NCBI RefSeq assembly: GCF_013141725.1 | Contig: NZ_WHNZ01000007.1 | Location: forward strand, 62,001-126,000 | Reading direction: 5' to 3' | Source: Paenibacillus planticolens | GTDB taxonomy: Bacteria; Bacillota; Bacilli; Paenibacillales; NBRC-103111 | Length of the DNA: 64,000 bases | Part shown: positions 53,027-62,601 of the stretch, in pieces | Numbering within the stretch: the first letter of the stretch is position 1 | How the letters are laid out: every line of letters begins with the position of its first letter | The notes under the pieces: model-generated | Database searches by the model: none | Told to the model about the DNA's origin: nothing | Seen by the model: only the letters and a program-made list of their open reading frames with translations | Position numbers and translations under genes: made by a program

Positions 53027-54541
53027 CTATCGGATTTGATTTGCATAACGGAAGAAGTCAAAGTCGGCATAACCTCCACTTTCCTTCGTGGCATAGTTGA
53101 ACAGTCCGATCCGATAACCCATGAAATGATGAAGTGTATATTTCATCTGCAAGGGCTGGCCGATGGACTTCCATACTTCCCCGTCATTTGAATAATAAAA
53201 ATGAGCCGTATCCGCGCTTTCTACGAAATTAAAATGGATTTTCAAATAGATCTGGCCGCCCTCATACACCAGGCTCTCAACCGTTTCCTCGCAGCCATCC
53301 TCCCCTTTGACGCACATGGCGACTCGGCGCTCTCCACTCTCATCTGCCTGAATGCAAACGGTACCGAAATCAGATGCCAGTGCCACCAGTCCGGCGCGGT
53401 CCCCCGGCTTCATCCCCTCCAAATCGATCATTGTCGAAGCGGTGCATCCGGGGCCTTCCGTCCGCTGTGTCAACGTATTTCTGGCGTATTCAACGCTGCT
53501 GGCAAGATGACCCGTCTTCAGGCGCAGCCAGCCCGGCCGCTCCGTCACGGACCACCGAGCGTTGTCCGGATTATGGTTCCACTGCCAATTAAGGACTAGC
53601 CTATTGTCGGTATACATGAAATCGTCGCTGACCACGAGCGATTTAGGCATTGAACCCGGAAGTGCCACTTCAAAGGACACGTTAGCTTTTCCATCCACAC
53701 CGATGGCCGGCCAATCATTCTCCCAGGAAACGGGCAGCACGCATGGAGCTCGACCTACTGCATCGTGGTCCTGGAACAGCACGGCATACCAGTCGCCGGC
53801 AGGTGTGCTGACGATCCCCCCCTGTGCGACGCCTTTGTTATGGTAACCCATGTCGTCGTCAAGAAGCACCCTGCGCTCATAGGGTCCCAGAAGCTCCCGC
53901 GACCGATAGACCAACTGTCTGCGGCGGTGGTTGCCCGTGTTCGGCCATTCGATGAAGAACAAGTAATAAAATCCGTTCAGCTTGTACGCATGGCAGCCCT
54001 CGCACCGGAGTCCAATTCCGCTGCGTTCCGTCTCGAACAACAGTTGATTGATACCGCCGGGCTTGAGGGCTGTTGCATCGGCCGTCAGCTCCGTAATACG
54101 GATATCGCCGTTTCCGTGAAAAATAAATACGCGATTGTCGTCGAACAGCAAACTCGGATCATGGTGAAGCCCCTGAATGGTGAATCGTTCCCACGGTCCG
54201 TCCTCGATATTATTCGTCCGATACACATAGTAATTGTTCATATCGTTGCTTGAGAAGCTGACGTAGTACAGTCCGTTATGATAACGCAAACTTGCGGCCC
54301 AGGAGCCTTTGCCGTAGATGCCTTTGCCGTCCAACAAATTGTGGGAGTCGTTGTCTTCGAACGTCTCGAAGACGTAATTTACAAGCTCCCAATCCATCAG
54401 GTTTTCCGATTTCATGATCGGACAGCCTGGCATCGAGTGCATGCTAGTGCTGACCATATAATAAACGTGTTCTACCCGGATGACGCTCGGGTCTGGAACA
54501 TCCGCCCAGATGACTGGATTCGTTATGATCGTCTTACTCAT
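53027..54541 (-). CDS. Intracellular GH43 glycosidase (subfamily 12-like)
   Basis: About 504 residues and no signal peptide, so cytoplasmic. The three catalytic acids lie in WADVPDPSVIR, HHDPSLLFDD and RCEGCHAYK. The C-terminal 190 residues are the DUF1349-like beta domain (LNWQWNHNPDNARWSVTERP, GYADFDFFRY). It is close in sequence to GH43 domain 1 of the giant secreted enzyme. It likely splits imported arabino- or xylo-oligosaccharides. It lies between two response-regulator genes. Confidence 0.92.
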   Translation of the reverse strand: MSKTIITNPVIWADVPDPSVIRVEHVYYMVSTSMHSMPGCPIMKSENLMDWELVNYVFETFEDNDSHNLLDGKGIYGKGSWAASLRYHNGLYYVSFSSNDMNNYYVYRTNNIEDGPWERFTIQGLHHDPSLLFDDNRVFIFHGNGDIRITELTADATALKPGGINQLLFETERSGIGLRCEGCHAYKLNGFYYLFFIEWPNTGNHRRRQLVYRSRELLGPYERRVLLDDDMGYHNKGVAQGGIVSTPAGDWYAVLFQDHDAVGRAPCVLPVSWENDWPAIGVDGKANVSFEVALPGSMPKSLVVSDDFMYTDNRLVLNWQWNHNPDNARWSVTERPGWLRLKTGHLASSVEYARNTLTQRTEGPGCTASTMIDLEGMKPGDRAGLVALASDFGTVCIQADESGERRVAMCVKGEDGCEETVESLVYEGGQIYLKIHFNFVESADTAHFYYSNDGEVWKSIGQPLQMKYTLHHFMGYRIGLFNYATKESGGYADFDFFRYANQIR

Positions 54542-54565
54542 TGGCAACTCTCCCCACCACTGAAC

Positions 54566-56185
54566 TTATTTCCTTAAAATTTCCCGATATTCCAAAGGCG
54601 TAACACCAGTTGATTTCTTGAAAAAACGAGTAAAAGAATGCGGAGCCTCGTACCCCACCTGAGCACCCACTTCGCCGATCTTCAGCCCGTCTTGCTTAAG
54701 CAAATCTTTGGCTTTATCCACTCTAACTTCATCGATGTACTCTGATAAATTAACGCCGCTTTCCTGTTTAAAAAGTCGTGATAAATAGGAGGGGTTGAAA
54801 TGTATCACGCTGGCTAAACGTACGAGAGACAAGTCCTCGCCAATATGCTCGTCGATATACGAACGGACTTTCTCAATCACTGCAGCTGCCCTATTGCGTT
54901 CAACGCTCACTCGGAGATCGAACAAGGATTCTGCAATATTCTGCAAAAACTTGAAACTATCTTGCCAAGAAGTATGCAGATCTCTTTGCATAAGACCCGT
55001 TGTTCCAACCTTATCATGCAGCTCCCAACGGTTTATATACGATAGAAGGAGCAGTGCGATTGTATAATAAAGTTCTAACAGAAAAGGCCCCCCGTTTGCG
55101 GGTTCATCGAAAGCCGTTTCCTTCAGCTCATTAAACAGATGGAGGAATCCTTCTCTACCTCCTCCTTCAAGATAAATCGCCAAAGACTCCGCCTTCTCTC
55201 TTAGTGTTCTCGAATGAGCAGCAGTCTCGATCGGTTCAAAGCTAACCGTTTGTACCATCTGAACACCGTCGCCCGCTCGCCAATACTGTTGACTTCTCAC
55301 TCGGTCGTATACCTCGTTAAGCTGTATCCATTGGCATGGGTCAGCGCAAATCGTAACGGCAAACGTGAGTCCCATAGATTCCATACAAGCTTGCTGCATC
55401 AGCTCAAATTGTCCTTCTAGAAACATTACTGTACGAGAATAGCTTTCGTCAGATCCCGTACCATTGCCATACGTCTGCTGAATGAGCCAGACAAGGCCGC
55501 CATAACGGTCAATGATACCAAGACTATTCGTTCGTTCCGCAAGGAACGTCTCCGCCAAAAATTTTACAGCAAGAGCTGTCTCCTGACTTTCGGCAAACGA
55601 ATGGTGCATGTCTGTACGCTGCAGGTCACCTACCGCCACAAGGACAGGCAAAGATGGATCAAGAGCAATGCCCAGTTTACGGAAATCTACCTCTAGCTCC
55701 TCCACCGCTCGTGCCCCCTGCAGCAAATACCGGAAATAATTGCCTTGAGCGAGTGTTTCAAGCGTAGTAAGCTTCTCTCTCGACTGCTGTATGAGATGAT
55801 GAAACTTTAAACTATTTTCCAGTTCATGAATGGCATCGGTTACCACCTTGATAATCCTGTCGTATCCTTCGCTCTTTAGGAGATAACTCACCCCCTGTGT
55901 TTGAGTCGCTTCATAGATATAATCGAAGTCATTATAGCCTGTCAAAAAAATGATTTTGCAATGCAGCCAAGTACTCCGAATGCTTTTCATGAGCTCGAGA
56001 CCGTCCATTCCTGGCATACGGATATCAGATAACACGATGTCAACTCTCGTTTTATTCATCCAATCCAGCGCTTCTTCGCCAGAGTAGGCTTTATATAAAT
56101 CAAGATCCAGATTCAATTGGCTAAATACATCAAATAGCCCGTCCGTAATGATCTCTTCATCATCAACGATCAGCATTCTAATCAC
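54566..56185 (-). CDS. Response regulator with AraC-type domain (YesN-like)
   Basis: 539 residues from a GTG at 56185, which overlaps the end of the histidine kinase gene by 8 nt. The receiver domain has DDEE, phospho-acceptor in LSDIRMPGMDG, T in FLTGYNDF and K in LLKSEG. The C-terminal double helix-turn-helix includes LSLVRLASVIHFNPSYLSRL and GAQVGYEAPHSFTRFFKK. With the coupled kinase it forms the sugar-sensing two-component system of the locus. Confidence 0.94.
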   Translation of the reverse strand: MIRMLIVDDEEIITDGLFDVFSQLNLDLDLYKAYSGEEALDWMNKTRVDIVLSDIRMPGMDGLELMKSIRSTWLHCKIIFLTGYNDFDYIYEATQTQGVSYLLKSEGYDRIIKVVTDAIHELENSLKFHHLIQQSREKLTTLETLAQGNYFRYLLQGARAVEELEVDFRKLGIALDPSLPVLVAVGDLQRTDMHHSFAESQETALAVKFLAETFLAERTNSLGIIDRYGGLVWLIQQTYGNGTGSDESYSRTVMFLEGQFELMQQACMESMGLTFAVTICADPCQWIQLNEVYDRVRSQQYWRAGDGVQMVQTVSFEPIETAAHSRTLREKAESLAIYLEGGGREGFLHLFNELKETAFDEPANGGPFLLELYYTIALLLLSYINRWELHDKVGTTGLMQRDLHTSWQDSFKFLQNIAESLFDLRVSVERNRAAAVIEKVRSYIDEHIGEDLSLVRLASVIHFNPSYLSRLFKQESGVNLSEYIDEVRVDKAKDLLKQDGLKIGEVGAQVGYEAPHSFTRFFKKSTGVTPLEYREILRK

Positions 56186-57935
56186 GAGCGGCACCCCCTT
56201 TCAAGGGAAAACAAATCATTACTTTCAATCCCCCGAGCTCACTTCGATGAACACGCAGACCGTATGTTTCACCGAACGTAATCTTCAAACGGCGGTGAAT
56301 ATTCACCAAACCTGTCGTCTCCATATAATCATCACCGTTATCCAAGGAAGCCGAAATAAGCTGCAATCCATTGTCCGTTAAGCTTTCACCGTTATCTTCC
56401 ACCACGATCCGGATCTCTGTCTCTTCGATCTCGAATCGGATGACAATACATCCGTTCTGTTTCATTTGTTCCAAACTGTGTTCGAATGCGTTTTCAATAA
56501 TGGGTTGGACAATCAATCGAGGCAATGACACCTGTTCGATTTCCTGCGGAAGGGAATCGAATTGCACTCGGATGCGCCGCGAGAATCGTAACTCCTGAAT
56601 CTCTGTGTACATTCTGGCATGGTGAATTTCTTGTTTCAGTAGAACCTCATCGGATGCATTGCGGGTCACAAACTGGAAATATTCGCCTAGTTGTGTTGTA
56701 AAGTGCTCAATTCGTTCAACGTCTCCAATTTTCGCCATCGTTTTCAGAATAAAGAAACTGTTGTATAGAAAATGCGGGTTAATTTGCGATTGAAGCTGCT
56801 TCAGTTCCGCTCGTTGCGCCATAATTTTCTGTTTATAGACTTGATCGATCAAGGAACGAAGATTTACGACCATTTGGTTGAAACGACTATATAAGTAACC
56901 GAATTCATCCTTAGATTCATGTTGGATGTTAACGTCGAGATGACCATTTTCCATACGCCGGAAACTTTTGACAAGTGTTAACAGCGGTTTATGAATAAAT
57001 TTGTAGGTATAAAATGCATAGCCCCCTATAATAACAATGGCTGCAAAAATAAACAACCAGGCCCACATATAAAACTTGCCCAGTGGCTTCTTAAACAATT
57101 GTTCCGGAATGAATCGGTAAATGGACATTTTCAAATAATCAGAGCTTGCAACAGCCGTATTATAACGGCTTCCCGAGATCGTAATTGTTCCTGTATGATA
57201 TATTTGAGATTCTTTTGTTTGTTGTACGGCAGCAGTCATATCCAGCTGCAAGTGCTCTATGGATCCACTCTTCAGAATGAGACCGGTTTTATCCGATATC
57301 ATCAATGTTCCGCTTCCGGTGTATGTGTTAAACTGGCTTAGCGCCTCCTGAAGCTTTTGTTGATCAAGCTCAATTTCAATAATGAACAGCGGTGGATTTC
57401 CATAGGTTGCACTTTGCTTCGCCACGCTTAAGTATAGTCCTCCATTCCACTCAATAATCCCATTGTTTCGGCTGTTTAATTCTGAAGGAAGACCATAATA
57501 ACGATTGGTATCGAGCTCACGAGGACCCGTGGCGGACGAAATTGTTTTGGATAACGGATAGATATGTACACTCACATTTTTGATATATGTAGAGCTGTTT
57601 TCAATCACGTAGAGCCGTTTTCGCAACGAATTAATTTTTTCAGTGCGCTTGAACACATCCATTGTATCCCAGGTCAGTGACATCTCATTGAGATCCTCAT
57701 CCTCAAGTATGCCATACTGCAGCAGCTTCATCCGTTCTACCTCGTTCTCAAGATCGGTAAGATAGAAGGTGATCTGGGAGATTGCTGTTTTGGAAATGTC
57801 TTCGCTTGCCGTCTGAACGATCCAGTGATACAGGTAGACGCCAAATAAAATAATAGGCAATATGATGATCAAAAAAGTACTGAGCAGCCGAAGGAAAATC
57901 GTGTTTCGCAGTGAAAACGGTTGACGGTTAATCAA
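56178..57935 (-). CDS. Sensor histidine kinase (YesM-like)
   Basis: 585 residues from a TTG at 57935 (GGAGG 8 nt before it). Membrane segment 1 (LLSTFLIIILPIILFGVYLY), extracytoplasmic sensor loop of about 250 residues, membrane segment 2 (FYMWAWLFIFAAIVIIGGYA), HAMP, then the H-box QINPHFLYNSF with phospho-His, and the ATPase motifs PRLIVQPIIENAFEHS and DNGESL. Family PF06580. It probably senses an oligosaccharide, directly or through the adjacent binding protein. Confidence 0.94.
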   Translation of the reverse strand: MINRQPFSLRNTIFLRLLSTFLIIILPIILFGVYLYHWIVQTASEDISKTAISQITFYLTDLENEVERMKLLQYGILEDEDLNEMSLTWDTMDVFKRTEKINSLRKRLYVIENSSTYIKNVSVHIYPLSKTISSATGPRELDTNRYYGLPSELNSRNNGIIEWNGGLYLSVAKQSATYGNPPLFIIEIELDQQKLQEALSQFNTYTGSGTLMISDKTGLILKSGSIEHLQLDMTAAVQQTKESQIYHTGTITISGSRYNTAVASSDYLKMSIYRFIPEQLFKKPLGKFYMWAWLFIFAAIVIIGGYAFYTYKFIHKPLLTLVKSFRRMENGHLDVNIQHESKDEFGYLYSRFNQMVVNLRSLIDQVYKQKIMAQRAELKQLQSQINPHFLYNSFFILKTMAKIGDVERIEHFTTQLGEYFQFVTRNASDEVLLKQEIHHARMYTEIQELRFSRRIRVQFDSLPQEIEQVSLPRLIVQPIIENAFEHSLEQMKQNGCIVIRFEIEETEIRIVVEDNGESLTDNGLQLISASLDNGDDYMETTGLVNIHRRLKITFGETYGLRVHRSELGGLKVMICFPLKGGAARD

Positions 57936-58025
57936 GGACCAAGCCTCCAACTTTTTTCTTTCATTATAGCTTGAAATAATGAAAGCTTCCTAAAGCATTT
58001 TTGTCATGGATGCAGCCTGCCACTT

Positions 58026-58952
58026 TTACCCCTTAACACTACCAAGTACAATCCCCTTCACAAAATACTTCTGCAAGAACGGGTACGCCAAAATAATGGG
58101 AAGCGAGCCCAGGAATATTTGAGATGCTTTCAGTGTTCGGTCGGAAATAAGAGCCATATTGAGCGCTTCGTCACGTGACATATTCGTTAAATTTTGTTGA
58201 ATGACAATCGTCTGAATATAGCTTTGAAGCGGGTAATGACTAGGGTCCCCCATAAGAAGAAGGCCGTCAAACCAACTGTTCCAATGCTCCACCATGGAGA
58301 ATAAGGCAAGCGTTGCAAGAGCTGGTTTTGAAATTGGCACATAAATTTTCCACAAAGTCGTCCAGTAGCTCGCGCCGTCCACGACAGCCGCCTCTTCCAG
58401 TTCTTTCGGCACCTCTCGAAAAAAATTCAGCAATAGGACAACACTGAATATGGGAACAGAGCCTGGCAGGACGAGCGCCCAAATCGTATCTAGTAGATTG
58501 TACTGTTTAAGAGTGGCGTACCAAGGAATTAAGCCGCCGTGAAAGAGCATTGTCATGAAGAAGATCCAAGCGTAAACCATTCGCATGCGGAATGTTGTCG
58601 ATTCTTTGGACAAAGGAAATGCAACGAGGATCGTTAAAAGTAAATTTAATGGCGTACCGATCGCAATACGCTCCAAGGACACCAGCATGGATTGCCAGAA
58701 CGCCTCCCGGCTAGCCGTATAAGCATAGGATGCCAATGTGAAATCGACCGGCCACAGTTTTACATGACCTGCTGCTGCTGCAGTGCTAGAACTAAACGAG
58801 ACGGCGACGATATGGACTAAAGGAAGGATACAAATCAACGATACCACTATGAGAAAGAAACTATTCAGAACGGAAAACCACTCGAGCCGCTTTCGACTTT
58901 TGGGTACCCGAATATATGCGTCCGACGCTGATCTTGTTGATGGCTGTACCAT
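58026..58952 (-). CDS. Sugar ABC transporter permease (LplC/YtcP-like)
   Basis: 308 residues from the ATG at 58952, after AGGAGGAGGAAAACT. Six membrane segments and the EAA loop EEAAVVDGASYWTTLWKIYV, which docks the ATPase. The start of the mature part (ILPLVHIVAVSFSSSTAAAA) and end (KGIVLGSVKG) are typical of the LplC group. Second permease of the oligosaccharide importer; no ATPase gene is present here, as usual for such loci that share one. Confidence 0.93.
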   Translation of the reverse strand: MVQPSTRSASDAYIRVPKSRKRLEWFSVLNSFFLIVVSLICILPLVHIVAVSFSSSTAAAAGHVKLWPVDFTLASYAYTASREAFWQSMLVSLERIAIGTPLNLLLTILVAFPLSKESTTFRMRMVYAWIFFMTMLFHGGLIPWYATLKQYNLLDTIWALVLPGSVPIFSVVLLLNFFREVPKELEEAAVVDGASYWTTLWKIYVPISKPALATLALFSMVEHWNSWFDGLLLMGDPSHYPLQSYIQTIVIQQNLTNMSRDEALNMALISDRTLKASQIFLGSLPIILAYPFLQKYFVKGIVLGSVKG

Positions 58953-58965
58953 AGTTTTCCTCCTC

Positions 58966-59868
58966 CTAGAAAATTCGATATTTCGCGAATCGATAAGCAA
59001 CAAAGTAAGAACTAGATATCAGAATGAGTGAAACCAGTGATTTGAATAATCCAACCGCTGTTGCGACACCGTACTGGGCATCCAACAAACCGATCCGATA
59101 TACAAAAGTATCAAGAATATCGCCGCTTTGATAGACTTGGGGACTATACAAATTAAACACTTGATCGAATCCCGCATTCAGCAGTTGTCCAAGGCTTAAA
59201 ACAGACAGCAGAACGATTACCATACGCATTCCGGGAATGGTGATATGCCAAATTTTATGCCAACGGTTAGCGCCGTCAATCGTAGCAGATTCATACAAAC
59301 CGGGATCTATGCCCGTTATTGCCGCTAAATAAACGATCGTCCCATACCCAAAGTTTTTCCATATATCCGAAGATACGAGAGTGAACGGAAACCAATGATT
59401 GTCCCCAAGGAAAAATATTTTCTTAAAGCCAAACGCACCCAACAATTCGTTAACAATTCCGTTGGAAGGCGATAAAATATCGATAAGTATGCCGCCCAGG
59501 ACGACCCAAGAGAGGAAATAGGGCAAATAAATGGTCGTTTGAACACTTCTCTTGATTACCTCATTCTTCAATTCGTTGAGAAGAATGGCAAATACAATCG
59601 GCACGATCAAGCCTAGAATAAGCTTAAGACTTGAAATAAACAGGGTATTCCACAGAACCTGAGCAAAGCTAGGCAGATTCATAACATAATTGAAATTATC
59701 CAAGCCGATCCATCGCTGATGACCGAAGAGGCCTTTCGCTGGAATGAACTTCTGAAATGCGATAATAATTCCTGCCATGGGGACATACGAGAATAGAACA
59801 ATTAGTACCAGTCCCGGCAATATCATCAGATGCAGCGGAAGTTCTCTCCATATTTTCCTCGTTCCCAT
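58966..59868 (-). CDS. Sugar ABC transporter permease (LplB-like)
   Basis: 300 residues from the ATG at 59868 (GGAGGATGAAT before it). Motifs PGLVLIVLFSYVPMAGIIIA near the N-terminus and the EAA loop YESATIDGANRWHKIWHITI. It forms the heteromeric channel with the LplC-like permease, 13 nt downstream. Confidence 0.93.
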   Translation of the reverse strand: MGTRKIWRELPLHLMILPGLVLIVLFSYVPMAGIIIAFQKFIPAKGLFGHQRWIGLDNFNYVMNLPSFAQVLWNTLFISSLKLILGLIVPIVFAILLNELKNEVIKRSVQTTIYLPYFLSWVVLGGILIDILSPSNGIVNELLGAFGFKKIFFLGDNHWFPFTLVSSDIWKNFGYGTIVYLAAITGIDPGLYESATIDGANRWHKIWHITIPGMRMVIVLLSVLSLGQLLNAGFDQVFNLYSPQVYQSGDILDTFVYRIGLLDAQYGVATAVGLFKSLVSLILISSSYFVAYRFAKYRIF

Positions 59869-59898
59869 ATTCATCCTCCATCATTTGAAGCAAAATAA

Positions 59899-59928
59899 GC
59901 AGAGGAAGGAAGATTAATCCTCCTCTGC
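59899..59928 (-). terminator. Hairpin between binding-protein and permease genes
   Basis: GCAGAGGA arms enclose an AT loop, with TTATTTTG after. Such hairpins commonly limit read-through or protect the binding-protein mRNA, giving excess binding protein over permease. Confidence 0.55.
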
Positions 59929-59934
59929 CCGTTG

Positions 59935-61668
59935 CTACTTCTTCGTTGTCATGTACCAGTCATTTACTTCTTTCGTCATTTGCTCTCCGCCTAATTTCGC
60001 CCAATCTTTTGCAAATTTATCAAATTCATCGATAGACGCGCCCATGATAATCTTGGTATATGTCTCATTCATTAACTTTTCCAAAGTCGATTTACGTTCG
60101 ACCATCGTAGGCGTAGGTGCACCCACAAACTTATCCATCAGGAACTGATTGTTTTTGTCGTATTGATCAACAATCCCTTCAGAGCCTTCCGGGCCATAAA
60201 TGCGTTCCCATCCCCACAGCGCAAACCCTTCTTTCGATCCCGAATTGAAAGCTTCTATCTTCTCTTGAATGGTCTTGGCTTCCCCTTTCAATGTTGAGAA
60301 GTTGCCAGCTTTTCGGGCCGCATCGATCGCTCTAAACGCCTCTACGTTCTTTTTTACCGGAGAAGGCGTTACCGGAGACAGCTGCCACACGCTCTCAGCT
60401 TCCGGCGGTGCGTAGTATTTGTCAAACTCGGCCGTTGCGCCAAAGTTTTTTTCCAGATGCATATTAAACAGCTTAATAACGGCTTCAGGATGCTTGAATC
60501 CCTTCTTAACCGCAAAAAACTTTGTCGTACTGAACTTCAGAGGCACCTTGGGCATATCGCCTGATTCAGAAACGATCGGATATGCCCGCCATTGTGCATT
60601 AGGGTCGTTGTTCTTGTTCAACTGAAGCGGCCAAATGGAATTCCACTGTTCGCCGTATTCCATTCCGATCTTTCCAGCGGCGATTTGCTCAGATACCTTG
60701 CCTCCGTCTTTAATGCCGAACTCCTGATCCAGCTCTCCGTTCTTGAACATGCTCTGCAGAGTTTGAAGCGCTTTCTTCACTTCCGGTTGAACCCCGCCAA
60801 AAACCAATTTACCGGATGCGTCGGAGAGCCACATATTCGGATAAGCCTTGTACCCGGCCATGAACCCTTCCAATCCCATGGCTCCGCCCCACAAGCCTTT
60901 GTTTAATCCAAGGCCAAAGGTATCTTTTTTCCCGTTACCATCAGGATCGTTTTCCGCAAAAGCTTTCGAAATCGCCTGCACATCAGCCATCGTCTTTGGA
61001 GGCTGTAGCCCTAACTTTTGAAGCCAATCCGTACGGATCCAGATAAACATGGCGCGTTCGACCGAAGAATCAACCTGTGGGATCGCCATCAGTTTGCCGT
61101 CGATTGTAGCAGCATCGAAAGGACTACTCCCCTCTTGCGATAAGATTTCTTTGGTTAGCGGGGAAGAATATTTCTGATATAAGGCAGTCATATCTTCAAT
61201 TTGGTCGGAATCCGCCAATTGCTTCAATTGCGTTGCATTGACTGGAATAACATCAGGCAAATCGCCGGAAGCTAAAGTTACATTAAGTTTCTGCAAGTAT
61301 TGATCTGAAGTATCGCTTCCCTTTACGACCCAACTGTTTTTAATATTGATGCCCAGCTGTTCCTTGTATAAACGGCTCCAACGGTTATTATCAAACGTTT
61401 CACCCTTTAGCACACCGAGCACATTATTTTCCACGACATCACTGAGATTTCGAACAAACGTCACGTCGATCGGCGGATCATACTTACCAAGCGGGTCTGC
61501 ATTTGCACCCTTCATATCATTAGTTCCGGCAGTGCTCACCGCTTCTTTTACAGCCTCTTTCTTCCCAGTACTCGTCGATTCGTCTTGGCCGTTGCACGCC
61601 GACAATAGCGTAGTCATTACTAAGATTGAAACGGATAACGCTTTCACTTTGCGCTGCTTTTGTTTCAT
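59935..61668 (-). CDS. Extracellular solute-binding lipoprotein (LplA-like)
   Basis: 577 residues from the ATG at 61668 (GGGGG before it). Lipoprotein signal with LLSAC lipobox (Cys about 25), then a two-lobe binding protein: PPIDVTFVRNLSD, GDLPDVIPVNATQLKQLADS, RTDWLQKLGLQPPKTM, DPDGNGKKDTFGLG (a calcium-like loop). The size and pattern are those of LplA-type oligosaccharide binding proteins linked with pectin-derived sugars in Paenibacillus. First gene of the transport operon. Confidence 0.93.
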   Translation of the reverse strand: MKQKQRKVKALSVSILVMTTLLSACNGQDESTSTGKKEAVKEAVSTAGTNDMKGANADPLGKYDPPIDVTFVRNLSDVVENNVLGVLKGETFDNNRWSRLYKEQLGINIKNSWVVKGSDTSDQYLQKLNVTLASGDLPDVIPVNATQLKQLADSDQIEDMTALYQKYSSPLTKEILSQEGSSPFDAATIDGKLMAIPQVDSSVERAMFIWIRTDWLQKLGLQPPKTMADVQAISKAFAENDPDGNGKKDTFGLGLNKGLWGGAMGLEGFMAGYKAYPNMWLSDASGKLVFGGVQPEVKKALQTLQSMFKNGELDQEFGIKDGGKVSEQIAAGKIGMEYGEQWNSIWPLQLNKNNDPNAQWRAYPIVSESGDMPKVPLKFSTTKFFAVKKGFKHPEAVIKLFNMHLEKNFGATAEFDKYYAPPEAESVWQLSPVTPSPVKKNVEAFRAIDAARKAGNFSTLKGEAKTIQEKIEAFNSGSKEGFALWGWERIYGPEGSEGIVDQYDKNNQFLMDKFVGAPTPTMVERKSTLEKLMNETYTKIIMGASIDEFDKFAKDWAKLGGEQMTKEVNDWYMTTKK

Positions 61669-61796
61669 GAACATCCCCCAATTCCTAGTCTTTAAAAATA
61701 TCATCACAGCGATGCTGTGCTATATTTTTATTATAGATTTCACACAAGAACCGAACAATGTGCAACTCTTTACTTTCCTTACCCACTGTTGTCATT

Positions 61797-61812
61797 GTGT
61801 AAGCGCAATCAT
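61797..61812. promoter_or_regulatory. cre-like site upstream of the transport operon
   Basis: GTGTAAGCGCAATCAT matches 15 of 16 positions of WTGNAANCGNWNNCAW (only the first base differs). It lies about 130 bp before the binding-protein start, in the likely promoter region. Confidence 0.6.
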
Positions 61813-61871
61813 CTTGGGTTGCAGAATGGGAATCACCTACAAAACTAGGAACCCTTGCAATACAAGAAGAA

Positions 61872-62135
61872 CCTAGCCTGCGGCATGGTCCTTGTCTAAA
61901 ATCATTTGTTTGAACATGGGGAGGGAATTGGTTACGGGAATGTTATGTTTCTTCGCGCTTCGGACACTACAGCCGTTATCTTTGCGAAAAGCGTCGTGTC
62001 TTTCTGGTAACGGACAGCGGAGACTGTATGTGCCGATTTCGGGTCGAAATCAATTCACAAGTACGAAAGTAACAACGCTGGTGTCCGTTGCATGTTCGAA
62101 GAGGTTCTTTTCCATCGAATAAGGGCTTCTCTGTC
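61872..62135 (+). repeat. Large intergenic repeat, copy B
   Basis: Same orientation as copy A at 39948-40215. The most conserved blocks are GCTTCGGAC, GCCGTTATCTTTGCGAAAAG then CGTCGTGTCT, and CTGGTGTCCGT..CATGTTCGAAGAGG. One arm of the 11-bp inverted repeat is degenerate here (ACGGACAGCGG). Confidence 0.7.
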
Positions 62136-62150
62136 CGTCTTCTCTACTTC

Positions 62151-62192
62151 TACCTCTACCTCTACCTCTACCTCTACCTCTACCTCTACCTC
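62151..62192 (+). repeat. TACCTC hexanucleotide microsatellite
   Basis: Seven perfect copies of TACCTC, with imperfect pyrimidine-rich repeats on both sides (CTACTTC, ACTCCT). It directly follows large repeat copy B. Confidence 0.9.
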
Positions 62193-62337
62193 TAATTTCA
62201 CTTCACTCCTACTCCTACTCCAACTTCTCTCCCACACTGCGCTCTCTTACATTCCCCCACTTACCTTAACGCTCTGCAGCACCCCACATCCCACACTAGT
62301 ACCCAAACACGCTAGAAGTTAGTCGCCTACTAGCTCT

Positions 62338-62525
62338 CATTGGATGAATTCCAATGAAAACGCATTGAACTCGTGTTATTTCCTTATTACATTGGATGAA
62401 ATCCAACGAGAGCAGCTTAAATAGCGCTAAAACTTGCCAATTTCATCACTTCGTTGGATTTTGTCCAATATGATTGCCATTTAGGCATCCAAAATCGCAT
62501 TTTCGTTGGAATTCATCCAACGAGA
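62338..62525. repeat. Cluster of four TTGGA...TCCAA palindromes
   Basis: Units at 62338-62357, 62390-62411, 62450-62470 and 62501-62525 share YRTTGGATGAATTCCAAYGA-like palindromes. The first two and last two are in opposite orientation. Spacing is 52, 60 and 51 bp. Confidence 0.75.
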
Positions 62526-62601
62526 CTTTGTCTCCTCTTGCGTAGCCCCCCCACTTCGCCCCAACTCAATTAGAAAAACCGTCAGTTAAGCGTTATCGTA
62601 G

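Noticed and set aside
62151..62192. CRISPR-like array
   Set aside because: Repeats are six bases without spacers; no cas genes.
62055..62237. A protein of alternating Glu-Val or Ser-Thr repeats
   Set aside because: It is only the translation of the TACCTC microsatellite; there is no ribosome binding site and no conserved flanking sequence.
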